NCBI GenBank assembly: GCA_911728455.2
Contig: OU452219.1
Coordinates: 26,231,211-26,295,210 of the forward strand
DNA: 64,000 bases
Source of the DNA: Marthasterias glacialis
Taxonomy: Eukaryota; Echinodermata; Asteroidea; Forcipulatida; Asteriidae
Reading direction: 5' to 3'
The stretch's first letter is position 1, and each line of letters starts with the position of its first letter. The notes under the pieces were generated by a model. It did not search any database. It was not told the origin of the DNA and saw only the letters and a list, made by a program, of their open reading frames with translations. Of the stretch, positions 28,101 through 43,100 are shown piece by piece. A program made the translations under genes and the position numbers.

Positions 28101-31100
28101 GATGAGATGTAGCTAAAACCAACAAATAGACTCATCTTGCTTTGGCGCCATTTTGGGAATCAAATAAATGTTTATGTAAATCCATGGACATTTTGTATGC
28201 CTTGGGGCCTAGGGCCGTATCCATAAAACTTTGCTTAATAGTTATTACTTAAGTTTTAAGCACCCCGATAACTTAAGTTGGGCAGTTAACTACCTATTCA
28301 CGAAACATCCAAGTCTAAAAAAATGAACTTATATTGATGACACTTGTGGACATGAGCATAACTTGTATGTCAACAATTGTTACCATGGTGATTGGACACA
28401 ATCAATCAATCAATTAATAATCGCTAGTTTAGCCCTCATAAAAATCATGGCTCAAATTTTCAAAGTTCACTTGCATTGTGCGTAATTATTATTAATGGGG
28501 TAGACTGCGTTGGTTTGGGCACATCCAATGCATGAGTGATGACAAGTGGCCGAAGACGGTGCTTAAAATACAGGTTGAGGGCGTTCACACAAGGGGTGGC
28601 CCAAGAAAGGGCTGGATGGACTCGACGTCAAGTGCATCGAGACCAATCTTATCCAAGACCCCAGGCCGACATGACCATGAATGCATCCAACCCTTGACTT
28701 CATTACACCGTGTAGTAGTTGTAGTTTATTATTATTAGGAAATACCTGTGAGTAGTCTGCCAGTGATAGTTTGCATTGATACTTTGTATGTAGTCTCAAT
28801 AGTTCTTTCAGATGTTTGATCAACTCTTGTAGTTTACATACAGCTTCTGTGCAGTCAAACTCTGTGTTGATCACCTACACACACACAAAAAAACCAATTT
28901 CAATTAGGAAAACATGCAGTATGTTCAAGCTGGGAATGATTTCGAAAATTTTCTCTAGAAAACAGTTCTCAGCAAAACAAATTTTTGGTTTGTTAAATAT
29001 TGATTTTTGATTAGCACATGATGGTTTTGGCAGAAAACGGTTTGTTGAAAATACCAAAAAAAGTATCTACAATTCTGGTCAGAAACAGTTTAATGCTTCT
29101 ACATAAGTCGGTGTCTCTGCAACCACTTGTCAATGTTGAGACTCCAAACTTAACTCAAAATGTTTTGTGAGAACAAAATTATTGGATTAGCATTGTATGG
29201 GAGTGCAACAGGGGATACACCTTTTCAAAGAAGTTCTGCTTAAACTTGCAGTATGATGAATGGAATGGATGGAAATCAGGCAACTGTTCCAAGAATGGTA
29301 ACCAAAAACTCATTGGTAACATCTACGCTAGAACAACACTCATGAAAAGGAAATAATTGTGGTGATGTGAATTCTGTTGGTAAGTCAATAAAACAAACGC
29401 AAGAGCATCTGCTATACATTTTTGCTACTTTTGGCTACAAAGCTGGCACATGATTTTGAGTAATTTTACCCAAAGCCCCTCGCTTCATCATTCTAAAGAA
29501 CTTCTCATGACAGAAACTGATAATGCTGTCAAGACACTGAGGTGAAGGGAAAGTCCCAAAAGTAATCTCATCTTAAAGCAAAAGCTCAATGCATTTCCTA
29601 TGGGCTTCTTGCAGTCGTTGGAGCCAGTTTGTGTGAAGTGTGCGTGGTTTACAGCGGAATTAGGTCCAACAGGATAGACAACAATAATTATTCTGACCAT
29701 GTGAAGGTGGTCTACTTGGGATTAAACTCCCAAACCTTGCGACTGCAAGCCACACAGCCCAACGACTTCATCATTACATCTTAAATCAGAGAGCATCAAC
29801 ATCTTAACCACACAAGGAAGACAGTCTGAATTCAGTGACAAAGTTTGAGAATTCCCATTCATACTCTTGCTAAATAAAAAAGGTGAATTATTATCTTAGA
29901 AATGTCTTTGAACATTTGAATTATTTTGCAGTTACAACCTCTGTGAGTAAAAGAATCTGTAATTACCTCTTTCTCAACAAGGTCATCTTCAGTGAGCTTC
30001 TTGGAATTCCCTGCAGAGAGGTTGCACACCTGAAGGAATACACGAAATGGGTAAAAAAAGTTTGTGGTACAAGTGAAAAATCTATCACTGGCATGATTTA
30101 AAGGACGTATAATTGAAAGTATTAATTCTGCTCATCTTCAGGAGAATGAAGACGAGCAGAGTATACTGTTCAAAACGTTGAGACCACAACAACGGCTCTT
30201 TTGAGAGCCAACACTTCAAAAAGAGATTAACACATGGCCGTTTTTTTTTTATGGAAGTCGCCAGACACACAAGGAAAGTAAGCCACCTACTCCTGGGGCT
30301 GAAACAGGGTATACCCCCTTTACAGTCCGTAAGGATGTAGGCTTAGGTATCATCTATCAGAAGCCTGGCTGGTAGAGCAGAAGGCTCTACCTCCCCAACT
30401 TTTACGGAGCAATTATGGCTAAGTGCCTTGCTCAAGGACACAAGTGTCATGACCGAGACTCGAACCCACACTCCGATGACTCAGCCACCAGAGCTTGAGT
30501 CCAACGCACTAACCACTCGGCCACGACACGCCACAAGTTGACTATTACTAGTTACTTCCTACTATCCACACCATGCGAAGCTTCAAACATCGCTTAGCAT
30601 TCACAAACCTGTACAAATCTACAAACTACAAGGGGGTCAGAGAGATAAATCTGATGTTTTACCTCCGTTGAGAATTGTGCCGGAGTAGCCAGCTGTCGGC
30701 CACACGCTGAAGAGGACTTGTGCTGGCTTGCAGTGAAGAAGAGATTAGCAAACTCCAGAGAGTTACCAGGCCAGTTCATCTAAGTGGGAAAACAACAATC
30801 TCAAGACTAAAATCAGGTGAGGAACTATGAGTTCCATAAATCTGTTAATTGCATACTTTGTAGTGGGTTAGTAATAAAGACAACTCATACCTTCTCTGAA
30901 ATCTCCATATTTCTCGCTCTTTCTTCCATCCAGTGTGCAAGAAATTTCTGAAAAGCAAACATAATCAAGAAATTCTACAACCTTCTTTTTAGGTACATGT
31001 ATATTCTGGAGATGGTTGGGAAGAGATTTATAAACGAAGCTCGTACTAACTAAAATGATGTCTGGAAACCAATTGACTTAATTACTCAGGTCTCTCAATC

Positions 31101-34100
31101 CCCACTTGGCTGTCTCACAGAGAGAATTTCAAAAGTTGTCACAGTGTGATGGATCGCTGGTGATGCGCAGTTCTGGATAACAACTGTCTTAGGATAAAGG
31201 GGATGATAATCCGGGACAGAACTACGCAATGGTCTAGCAGGTTGATCTTTACATTGTCCTGACTCTCAGGGCTGGGTCATTTTCCCATGAGCTGCCTGGT
31301 GTATGATGGACAGGCCAGCAATGTCATGGCGGAGTTGTAGAGGCTCCATTGAGGATGTCAGGGACCATTTTGTGACAACTCCTTTGCATCAAGGGACCGG
31401 AGAAGAATGAGTGGAGCACTATTCCATACTGGAGATGAATACCCCAGTCAACACTGCAAACTATCCTTTTTAAGTAAACAAATCTTCTTGTTTTTCACAC
31501 TTCATATCAAACTGGTCTGTAAACAGACCCTTTGCATATGATGTCAGAAGCTAAAACAGCGCCCTCACTGAGGTCAAAGTTAGACCTGTTACTGGCAGAG
31601 AGTTGTGCATGGCACGTACAAACAGTCCCAATTCTATTGTTTCTACCTATGCAGGGGGTCTATTGACACACATGCAGCTACTGTCTGCCATGCTAGCCAT
31701 TTCAGGAATCAAATTGCACTTCAAAAATATGGTAAGTGTGTACGTGCCTCGTCGCCTAAAAAGCATGATCATTGAGATGATGATGTCAGGTGAATTGGGT
31801 CACTACATGACAGTGACTGGCTTACCTTGCCTACAGGAAACCTATGGATGACAAATGGGATGAGGTCTTCTCTAAGCCAAGGTATGATCTCAGCTGATGG
31901 TGTACTCTCAGGTATGGAGGTCAGAATGGACTCCAGAATTTCTTCTCCGCCAGAGGTGAAGTTACTTTCAATATTTGCCTGTAAAATAAACACAGTTTGT
32001 GACGTTCAATCAAAATCTCTTAACATACCCTAAGTAACTATCCCAATATCAAAAATGTGTATCCCAGTTTTGCAGAAGTTTGATGGACTCAGGACTTCAA
32101 AGTGTAACCAACCATGTACTTTTTGTAATGCTTGAAACTTTTGAGACTAATTGTAATATGTTACATCCTACACTTGCCAGTTAGTCAATCATGTATCAAC
32201 TTCCACATTATATAGGAGCCAAAAGAAACTAGCTTAACTGCTAAAAATGTAACACAACTACAAAATTTCCCAAAATTTCCCAAAAGGTACTCAAATGGTC
32301 TTCTCATTGTTGAACAACCAACCTTACTATTAACGGCACTGTACTTTTTTTGACTGTCTTATCGTCTGTCCCTAAATCAAACACTTTAAGGTTGTCATCC
32401 ACTTCACCCACTCAACGACTCAATGCGAAACTCCTTACCTGAATCCTTTTTCCCACACCTCCAATAACATTTGTTTCACCCACACAAACAGGACAGATGG
32501 CGCTGAATATTTTGCAGCTTGTTGGCTATTGTGCAGGTGTTATTTTGTGATCCCCGATTCCAGACCTTTGCCTTTTTGTTCCAAAAGGAGGATTACGAGA
32601 CATAGAAAAGATTCCACCATTGTTCATTCATTGTATTTTAGCTCAATGGAGGAAAGTCAGAGTGAACCGGGGATCCAGCCTTGGTTCCAGATTTAGTACC
32701 AATCCTCGGCCGTGGCTCACAGCCAAGGTTTTGCAATTTCACAGCGCATGTATTTGACATTTTCTCGACAGAGAAAACAAAAATCACAGTACAATAAAGA
32801 GAATATCTTGTCAAGGTTTCTTTGTACCAGCGGTACTCTCAAAGAAAAAATATTCTAGCATTTCCGAGAAAATAATCCCGTTAGGCGGGATGGGAAAAAA
32901 TGGAAGAATCCCAGCGGCAACTCGTTAAATGGTCATTTTTAGGGTTCTGGGCAACCCTCAATACAATAAACTGGTAAACAGTCATCAGAGGCTTAGCCCA
33001 ACTTACCTTGTGTCTTCTCCAAATGACTACAGCCTTAGCGATATGTGCCATGGATAACCAATGGAGTAATTCCTGAAGCATGTCAGTATGGAGAAAGTGA
33101 TCCCAATGCCTGTCACTGTAATACAACAATCAACACACATCACCTTCCGGATCCAAACCTTGGTAAACGTGAGCTTTTCTCTTTTTCTTTTTAGCGCGAT
33201 GTTTTGCAGTATTGCTTTACTCATTTATGCAGAAAAAAACCTCAAGTCTTGTGTATTCACCTTTTTTTCCGACCACTTGCAACTGCAACAAAGTCATTTC
33301 TCAAATACGCATTACGAAAAAGAAACAACTGCTTCATTGTGTACTTGTTACAGCTTGTCCCCTTTATCGCATCCGATGAAGTAGTTGTTTCTAGGAAAGT
33401 TCATGCAGTTTATTCGTAATTCGTTAGTCTTAAAGTCCTACCGCTACCTTCTTTGTTACAGAAAGATCATTTAAAGGGCATTACACACCTGAATTTCTGA
33501 TATCCAAAGACCATTTGGAAAGTTCCTAGTCTATGAAGTACTTCCAAGACCTGCAAGTAAACAAACAAACATCAATGTACTGATTGAAAGGTAAACAATA
33601 AATGCCATGAAAAAAAAATTTGTTTATGCTTGAACAGTAGGGGCCTAAATCAAGTTAAAGGGATAATGCCTAATTAGTTTTAGAAAAATTAATTTACTTA
33701 AATCCTCTACTTTTTAACTAATGTACACATCAGGCATATTTACATTAAATGATTTGTAATCGACTAAAAGATTTAATTCATTAATTTCAATCTGGAATCT
33801 CACTGGTTATAAAGTTAATACCAGTCCCAATCCACAGGAATAATTCTGTCTGAAATACTGTTTAAGTCGAGAATAACATTTGAACACCCCCCCCCCCCAA
33901 AAAAAAAAATAAATAAATCACTGTTGACTGTTTTTAATGCATTAACTGAAGGATGCATAAGACAGGGAAGTGAGTGGATGAAACTTAAAAATCCATGAAA
34001 TACCGGTGGAGGGTTTGGTGGCTACCAATCATGCCAGAACCCCTATCAATGCCAGCATTCTGTGCTTGAATGTAAATGGGGCAAGCACCTTGGTGTAGTC

Positions 34101-37100
34101 AAAATTTTTACATGTACTGTGTTAAGGCTTTACAAAAGCCTGGATGTATGTAAATGATATTTAAACAAAAGCAATTTTTCTCTTGTTTTGTTTTTTAGTG
34201 AAAGTTTTTCCCAACAATATTTTTTTGAATACAGAAATCTAGAAAAATCTGGAGAAATCTCATCCCTGATAACACCGTGCACAAAATCCCTGACAAAACA
34301 TGTCACATTTTAAAGATTTTTTTCACTAAAACAGGATCACCTATAATTTGATGGGAATTTAACAGGTTGGTTGGATAGTGCGTTTATTGAAGACTAGCGG
34401 ATATAAATCAATTTAAAAACCAAAACCAATTGGATATTATCAGTTTAAATTGAATTAGGCTGAACTGTTCAAGAAGATTGGCAAAATAGATTTTTCTGGA
34501 AATCAAAACATACAGACTCTCTACATTTTTATAAATGGAAATCTCATAGGGTAGAGGAACTATACCTTTCTTTACTTGACTTTCAAGAATGTCTAAAAAC
34601 AAAGCAAGATGTAGGGAAAACATCCTGAAATCAAGAAAAAAAAACTGAGCAAATCTCAGGCCTAATCTACTCACCCTTGTCATCAGTACAGATACTGCCT
34701 GATTGTCGTTTTCAATGGTTGTCGGTTCCGATGATATCTTCTTTAAAAGCTTCAACGAAAAAATATAGGTAAAGACAACATGCTTTAAATTGTAGTTAGG
34801 CTGCACCTAATGCAGGGATGAGATTTGATGAATGTGGAAATGGCTTGCAGGCCTGGGTTCCCTGTCAGTCTTAACCCAGGAGGGTGAGCTTGTTTGGGGG
34901 CGACCACAGAGTTCTAGATGGGGCGACTTTGCTGTGTGTATGTACAAAATGTTCACTGCACACACCAGAACCTCCCAGATCTTTTAGTTCAAGAGGTTTA
35001 CAGACTGTGTGCATCACCAGAAATACAATACTACAGGTTTGGACACAATGTGGACTATTTCTTTCTCCGTTTGGTGACTGCTTTACTTCTTTCAAGAAAA
35101 TTTGAAGGCTCAAGGAGACTTTGAAAAAATCCTTAAATCAGGAAAAATCCTGAGAAATTCCATGCCTGCTAATCATATCGTTAGTAATTATAGAAATTTG
35201 TGTATGCACAGATTGTTCACAACTTCTATAAAGGGGACAGACTAGATTATTTATTGCACATCATATTTGGCCAATAACTTAATCAGAATTCACTAACTTT
35301 TTAGAGTCAATTTCCTAATCCGAAGAAACATTGCATTTCTTGGGGTTTGTGTCAGCAAATTATGCAAAACATATTGGATACAAACATTCTTAATTAGCAT
35401 CCCTGTGGACATTTCTTTGTTTATTTTCTTTACTGTCCTCGTACTCAACATCCTCACATAGACTTTGTTCACAACATTTTATGTGTAGCATCCCTCACTT
35501 TAGAATTCCCATGTGGAGACCTTTTGTTGCTAATCACGTCCTTGGTGACCATAAGCTAACGGATATTGGGCCACACATTACAAATAGTTTTTGGTCTTCC
35601 TTCCCAAGATGTCTCTAAGCTCCAACGAATCCAAAACTCTGCAGCACGCCTAGTATCCCTGTCAATGATGTGAAACCATATCACTCCAGTACTGAGAGAG
35701 CTTTGTTGGCTCCCCGTACAGTCCTGCATCCAGTACAAAATCGACCTATTGACCTATTGAGTGATATGGTTTTCGCTTCTTTGACAGAGGTTCTAGGCGT
35801 GTTGCAGAGTTTGGGATTTGTTGGAGCTTAGAGACACATGTACGTGTGCGTATCCGATACGTGTGTGCGGCCGCAACCGAACCACCGCTGCAATCGTGGC
35901 AAGAAAGTCACACCATGTGCTGTCGCTAGGCAATTGCTAAAGTAGGCTGGGCTTAATGGATCGGTCTACTGCAAAAAAAACCTTCATAAAGTTGGAATGT
36001 AAAATGTTGCATTCTTGACAACGTACTAACCCTACTGCGAGCATAGCTGACCAACTGGAACATTTCCTCATAGGTTGGTAGGGTAGCCTGGATGCACTTC
36101 TCTGTTACAAAGGTCTCCTCTTGGATATGATCTAGACATTCAATCAGCTCTGTAGTCAGTGAAGATGCATCAGGGTCATGATGTAAGGAGACGGTCCAAG
36201 GAGACGTCTTCTCTAGAAGGGTACCAGCTTTGACTTTGAACACCAACTGGGGAGAATATTTATCACTTTAGTACATCGATTCCGTCTAAACTTGACTGTG
36301 ATTTAAATACAAAAACTGTGAAAACCAGTAATTATTTTGTCACAAACCTATACATGACCAGCTGTTTTTAAATAAATAAATTTATTAATTCATCAAAAAC
36401 AGGAAATTTCTGAAAAGTGGCAAGCTTACAAAACAGAACTTTTTTGTAGTTAGTCTATTTTTTTTTATCAAAAATGTCTCAATACATGCATACTACTTCA
36501 CAGAGGCCAGAGATGCAACTGCCTCCATGTCCCTGGTCATTGCCTTTATGGTCCCCTAGAAATGTTCCTCATACAGATGCTCTTTGTTAACTAATTGGCG
36601 CCAGATGGCGTGAATACATGCAAATGTTTCCCCTGCCTGGAAATGAAAGCTGTGTAAAGACAACATTATGTTATTTCGGACCACCGGAGCAAAGGTATCC
36701 TGGTCATTCAACTGCGGAGCGTGCACAGACCACGCACACGCTGTCTAACGCTTCGTTACAAGGACAAAAAAAGGTCTTGAATATATTGGCATTTTCTGGC
36801 CACTGAGAGGTGGTTTTTGTGTAATCCCCGATTAAAGACCTTTGTCCTTTTGTTAAAAAAAAAGAGGATTACGAGGCATCGAGAGGCTTCCACTGTTCAT
36901 TGATTGTATTTCGGCTCAATTGAGGTAATTCATAGTGAGCCAGCAATCGAGCCATAGTTCCATGTTTTGTACCACTTCTATGCCATAGGTAACGTTCTGC
37001 AATTCACGGTGCGTCAATTTGACATTTTCTCAGTCGAGAAACAAAACGGACGATCCAGTAAAGAGAATCTTTGTTCTCTTGGCATTGTCTAGTCAGGGTT

Positions 37101-40100
37101 TCTTTGTGCCAGCGGTACCCTTAAAGCAAAAAGATTCCGGCAATTCTGCCAAAAGAATCCACTAGGGGGACGGGACAAAAAAAAAAAAAAAAAAAACAGA
37201 ATCCTGGCGGCAACTGATTAAGAAACATCTGCCTTGCCCAATTTGCCCTTTCAAAAATGAAGTATCAAGCCTGTCAACTGTCAAATGTTGTAACGACTTA
37301 GTTCTAACCTCTTCGTCCAGTTTGAAGAGCTGAGCAAACTTCTGAGCCTCCTCAAACTTCTGCTTGTGAAGGAGACGATGAAATCTGGTCTCTGGAAGCG
37401 CTTCTGTCAGACAGCGGACACGGAGTGTAGACACCACGTCACTGGGTACTTCATCATCGTCATAGGCACCTTCTATCAGGAAAATGGTTTCCTATTGCAA
37501 AATAATAATGTTAACTATTGCCGTGGACTAAAAGTTGATAATAAATATCCCCTCAAACATTTTCCGATTCATTTTCTAGAGAGTGTTTTTTAAATATACA
37601 GGTTTTAAATATTAAACGTCCTTTTATTCTTCTTTGGATGTGATCGCTGACATAATTTTGTCCAAAATACTGTCAAAGTGGAGGAAACAGTATTTGAAGA
37701 GTTAAGCGGAGCAAATAAATAAAATAACAATGAGGAAGACAGTTCATCGTTTGCCCGGTAAAAGGGCGTAAAGACTTACACCCTTTTACTGGGAACATAA
37801 AGTAGTTCGTCCCAGTAACGTAAGGACGTAAGCAATTCTTGAAACACAAATTTTAAATTGCTTACGTCCTTTTACCGGGAACTTTCCCTTACGTCCTTTT
37901 ACCGGGCACACGACGAGTTGGTCCTTAGCCATCAACCATAGAACAGGAAAGTTTTGAAAGTTTCCTGTGCCTTTGCAGAACAGATTTGATTAGGAGAAAC
38001 TGTTCCATAGGCGCGGGGCATGTGCGTAAAATGCACGATCACCTGCAGCAGAGTGCACCTTCGGAACCGCCAGGAGTGAAGGCCAGGTCGTCCAGGATGG
38101 TATACCTCGATGAAACTGGTGAGGTATGTAGGGAGACATTTGTAAACAATGGCAAGGATCTTGAAAACAATTCGCTGATGGACTAGGAGCCAGTGGCAGT
38201 TTTCTATATTTATAAGCTAATCACCAAAGCTAAACCTCAGTCAGGATTTAATGTTTACCAACCTGGTTAGGTAGAACTTCAGCCAGGGTAGAGAAGCCAC
38301 ACACAGTTAGTGTGTAGGTGCATTGAAGACCAGGTAAGGTGAACACCTTCAAGTAGCAGTCTGGTTGGGGTCTGGTCAAGACGACTAACTGGAACTGGGC
38401 TTGCAGCTCAGACTTTGACATACTGCTGAACAAATACAAGCTAGACAGTTAACACAGGAGTGCAGGAGTGGTAATATTGCAAAAAATAAAAGTTAAATAT
38501 CGTTTTCAATCTGAAAGCTCACTGATTTTAAACTTTACACCAGAGCAAATCCTCCAGGGAAATTTGTCCATCTGAAATACTGTCAGTGTCTAGAAAATAG
38601 CAATTAATGACCACCCAAATCCCTGTTGCTTATTTTGATAGCTGAAATTAAAAATTACGTATATTAATTTGTGCAAACAATCCTCAACAAAACAGTTGTC
38701 TTTGTTACTATTTACTAAAACTTAACCACCTAATGTGTTAGAATTTCTCCAAGAGATGTTAGCTGTACGGTGTGTTGATTATAATCTTGAGGAATAGAAT
38801 GAATTTACTCTTTCAAAACGAATGATGTATCATACCTTTAAGATCTAGTTTATAATTATTAATCAGAGTTTAAATAAATTGGTTCTTTCTAAAGATATGT
38901 TAAAAAGATTGTGAACTTTGAGAAACTATGAAAGAATTTGGTCTTATTTGGCCTTGCACCAGCGTCACACACGACTACTGTCTGCCACACTTGCCATTTT
39001 GCCAATCAAAATTGGATGTGTAACATTGCATCGCAATCGGACATTGACTCCCAAAATGCTGCAACCAAGATTACCGTGAAAATGTCAGGTGAATTGGGTC
39101 AACACATATGTTTATATTAATTGCCTGGCAGGAGTTGGATCCTGTTTGCTGCCCTCACGGTCTGGAATGGTTAAAGTGGGTACCTGTTTTTGTTGCTTGT
39201 GTTGACTGAGTTGACATTAACCAGGAGAAAGTCTTGTACTTTATCATCTGGCCAACAGGCTACCATTAGAAGAGACTGTAAATCCCAGGCACTCAGTGTA
39301 TACTGCCAGATAGAAATTCAACAGGGTTTGAAACTTTGCATGGTTTCTTGAGACACTATATTGACTGCTTTGAATGCTATGGTATACAAATATTGAGTGG
39401 GTCAGAGTGCAATGGGAAGAATATTATCGCAAGGTAAAATTTTGACTGTTCCATTTCACAAGGCGATAAACCCTGCTGAATTGGGTACATGGTGAGGTGT
39501 TTTACCCACAAATTGGTGTAAGAGTTTTGTCAAAAGCTGTGCGAGGTTGTAGGTGGGGAACCTCGAGAGGAGACAATAGATCGGAGCGGTTTGTCTGGTC
39601 TTTGGTTGACCAAAGAATCTGGGGCACTTCATGGCAGAGGGCCTGAGGTGCCCTCTGCCATGAAGTGCCCCAGATTCTTTGGTCAACCAAAGACCAGACA
39701 AACCGCTCCGATCTATTGTCTGGTCTTTGGTTGACAAAGAATCTGGGGCACTTCATGGCAGAGGGCCTGAGGTGCTTATATAACGGCGAATGGGTACAGA
39801 CCAAACAAACGAGAGTTCATATCCAAGAACAACTCTCAAACCTCGAACTCTGAAGATATGCCTGTTTTGGTCCTTCTGTACATTGGCCACACTTCGCATA
39901 AAATCCAACGTATCCTCCGAGAAGCAGATATTAAGGTCTACTACCGAACTCGCAACAAGCTAGAAACCAAACTCCATACCCACAAAGACAAGCATGACTC
40001 CAGCAGTTAAGCAGGAGTTTACAGAATTCCTTGTTCATGTGGTAAAGTGTAGTACATTGGTGAGACTGGTAGAGACCTTAACACAAGGCTTAGTACAGGA

Positions 40101-43100
40101 GAAGACGCCCTCGTGCTGAGGTCAAAACAGTTACAACTCACGTTCGATGCTGCATTTGACCTCAAAGACTGCGGCGAATGCATAGTCTATCTGATTGTTT
40201 TTGTATTGACACTGGACCTTTAAAATTAATTTCCTGTATCCTCCAGAATCCTACAGCATCCTAAAATACAATCAAAATCTCATTATGCCTGTCCTGGGTT
40301 CAGAATGGGATTGGCAGTGGTTTAAATTCTACCATGCAAAACTTGTGTGTAATTTTTTTTTAGGGAATTCTGAAGGCTAGAAAGTTAAAACCCTCCTAAT
40401 CTCAGTAACATCTGCCAGTGAGGTTGACCAACCATTCAACAGCAAGGGCCGTGTATGGTGGCACAACTGCACACAAAACTTTGTACTGTGTTGTGTAGAT
40501 GCATTCCTCCCATTACCTCATATATTCATGATCGAGAGCCGAATTCTCACTGGTCCATTCGCCATCACGTGCCATATGTTACTTTTGCTGTTCACCACAC
40601 GCGTGCAGCAGTATTCACGCACATGGTAAATACACATGCAGAGTAGACTGTTGCATGTGCGACAGTCTACTACGCATGCACTATGCAATCGTGGAACTGT
40701 CGCACGGATGCAGTAGACATGCATGAACATCGCCCTAGCTCTAGCTACACAACACATGAAAAGAGAGCACAGTGATGCTGACGTAGAGAAGTATGAGGTA
40801 TAGTAAAACAAATATAACATGGTTTATTTCGGCTGGTTAGCCTCGGGAACTAGTTTGTCAACTTGTAATACCTCGGGGAGCTCATAATAATGCATGCTCA
40901 CCCTCAAACCATGTTCTATTTGTATAATGTCAATTCTACTCCCTGAGAGTTACTTACACTGTCATCAAGAAGGAACAGAAATCGGTTGTCTCCACTTACT
41001 CGGCACTTCAGAACTCCTCCACCTATGATATATGAATCAAAACTTGGAATTGTTCATTCAGTTTAATTTATTTCATCATCACTTACAAAATGAGTGATAT
41101 TTTGAGTTCATTGTTCACTATTAAAAGTAACATATTAAAATACAGCTTAGATAGATGTTAATATTTGCATCGGGGAATGAATATAAATTTCAATTTGCCT
41201 TACACCGATGTGTGATAAGCACTGTGTACTCAGTGCTTTCGAGTCCTGTGGAAAAAAATCCACAGGCAACTCGGGTGTTGCAATACAGCTTGTCAAACAT
41301 TAAAATCAATTAAAATCAATGGGAAGCATATAAACAAGTTCGAATAAAAAAAAAAAAAACATAACCAGTACCTAATTTAAACAACCTAACTGTAAAAATA
41401 GGATTTAAATAGTAGCACATATCATCCCTGTTTTCATGAAGACGGATTTGAAGCTTTGGGTTGATAAGTCTCAACATTTTGAAACAGTGTGCTCTGTTTG
41501 TCTTCACTGTGTTCAGTCTTTTGAGTGGCATTTGAAAGTGTGCATAAGTTCAAACTGACAAATCCACAATTATTCAAACTTTGTTGTGCATTTTCAAAGC
41601 CCTCATATGGTTCTTTAAAAGTCAAACCTTCTGACTAGGATGCAGTAATTGTTATCAAAACATTGGTAAATGAACACAACAATTATTCAAACATATTGTC
41701 TCTTTGTGAAAGTCCAAAAGACAGGAAACAGAATTGAGGCACCACTTTTCTACTGTCATGAAAGCAGTTTTCCCAATGGTTGTAACTGTTTTTTTAAGTC
41801 CCTGAAACCACCAAAAGTGTTTCAACATATGAAAGGATCTTGGTAGTCTAGTTGGAAAGACATCTGCTCTAGAATGGCGGGGGCGTGGGTTTGAATCCCA
41901 CCAGAGGATTATGCCTGTGGATTTTTTTTTTCACAGGACTCGGGAAAGTACCGAGTATACAGTGCTTAACACACAAGGTTGTATGGGAAAAATACACAAA
42001 TAAGAATTTGAACACAAAAGTTATGATGTTTGGGGACTCACCATCAAAGAAGCTTGTGTCTATCTGCCTGACAAGTTCAGTTGTTTTATTGGTTTGGGAC
42101 CATACAGCCACGCTGGCCTCTCCATAACCCTGGATTAACAACACAAAGTCAGTCAACTTTTAGTAAAGTATTTGATGAGGACTGAGTACAAAAGTAGCAA
42201 CTAAAAAGTTTGATTATTACGGGAGAAACAATCAAAATGAATTATATAAGCTCATCAGCCAAATCTTCAGTCCGTATTGGTCCAAACTTACCTGATTTGT
42301 AGGAAAAGTACATTCAAAATACGAACATGTGTCCTGCCTCTTGGCACCGGGCACACTCGGATGTCAACTGGTAAAGGTCACCTGGTTAAGGCATCTACTC
42401 TAGAATGCAGGGCGTCGTGGGCTTGAATTACACCCGAGATACCTAGCTGCAAGTCTTGCAAATCACTGTATGCAGTGCTGACCAAAAATCATTTTGTTCT
42501 TCATCCCTGATGCAATAGACCGATCCATTCAGCCCCACCCCTAAACATATTGACCAATCACAGCATTGGCTAAGTCACGACTGTACATGTGGGCATCACA
42601 ATGTGCGTCTCTTCAATGCGACACTGCACGACATGAACGCGTGCTATAAGTACACACACGCATGTTTACATTTTCCAATAGGATTTTTACCGTGTCGGAC
42701 TTTCGGTGGCGTACCCAAGGCTTAATGGATCGGTCTATTCTTGCATCAATGAAATTGTTTTGGGTAGATTTAGAAACTTACACATGTGATGATGAGATTC
42801 TTTTTCAGGCAAGTTGCTGTTGAGAAGAAACACACAGATTCGGTGTGGGCTTCACTCGTATCAAGGCTTTCCATGCGAATACTCGCTTGCAGCTAACACA
42901 AGGGAGAAAGAGAGAAGTAACATTGGAAAAAGTTGTCTCTTTGCTCTTCAAATACTACAAGAAATAAAAATAAAAATGCTTTTAAAGTGTCTTTTAGATG
43001 ATGCTACTGCATTTCTCGTAAATAGAACAAGTGCTTGACGTACCTCTTTTGCTAACTGCAAATCTCTTGCTTCTATTGCTGTGACAAACAAAAACAAAAT

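Noticed and set aside
34408-34806. 132-codon minus-strand frame
   Set aside because: Only the part 34675-34749 is coding (KNTC1 exon 14). The rest is intron sequence with hydrophobic low-complexity translation.
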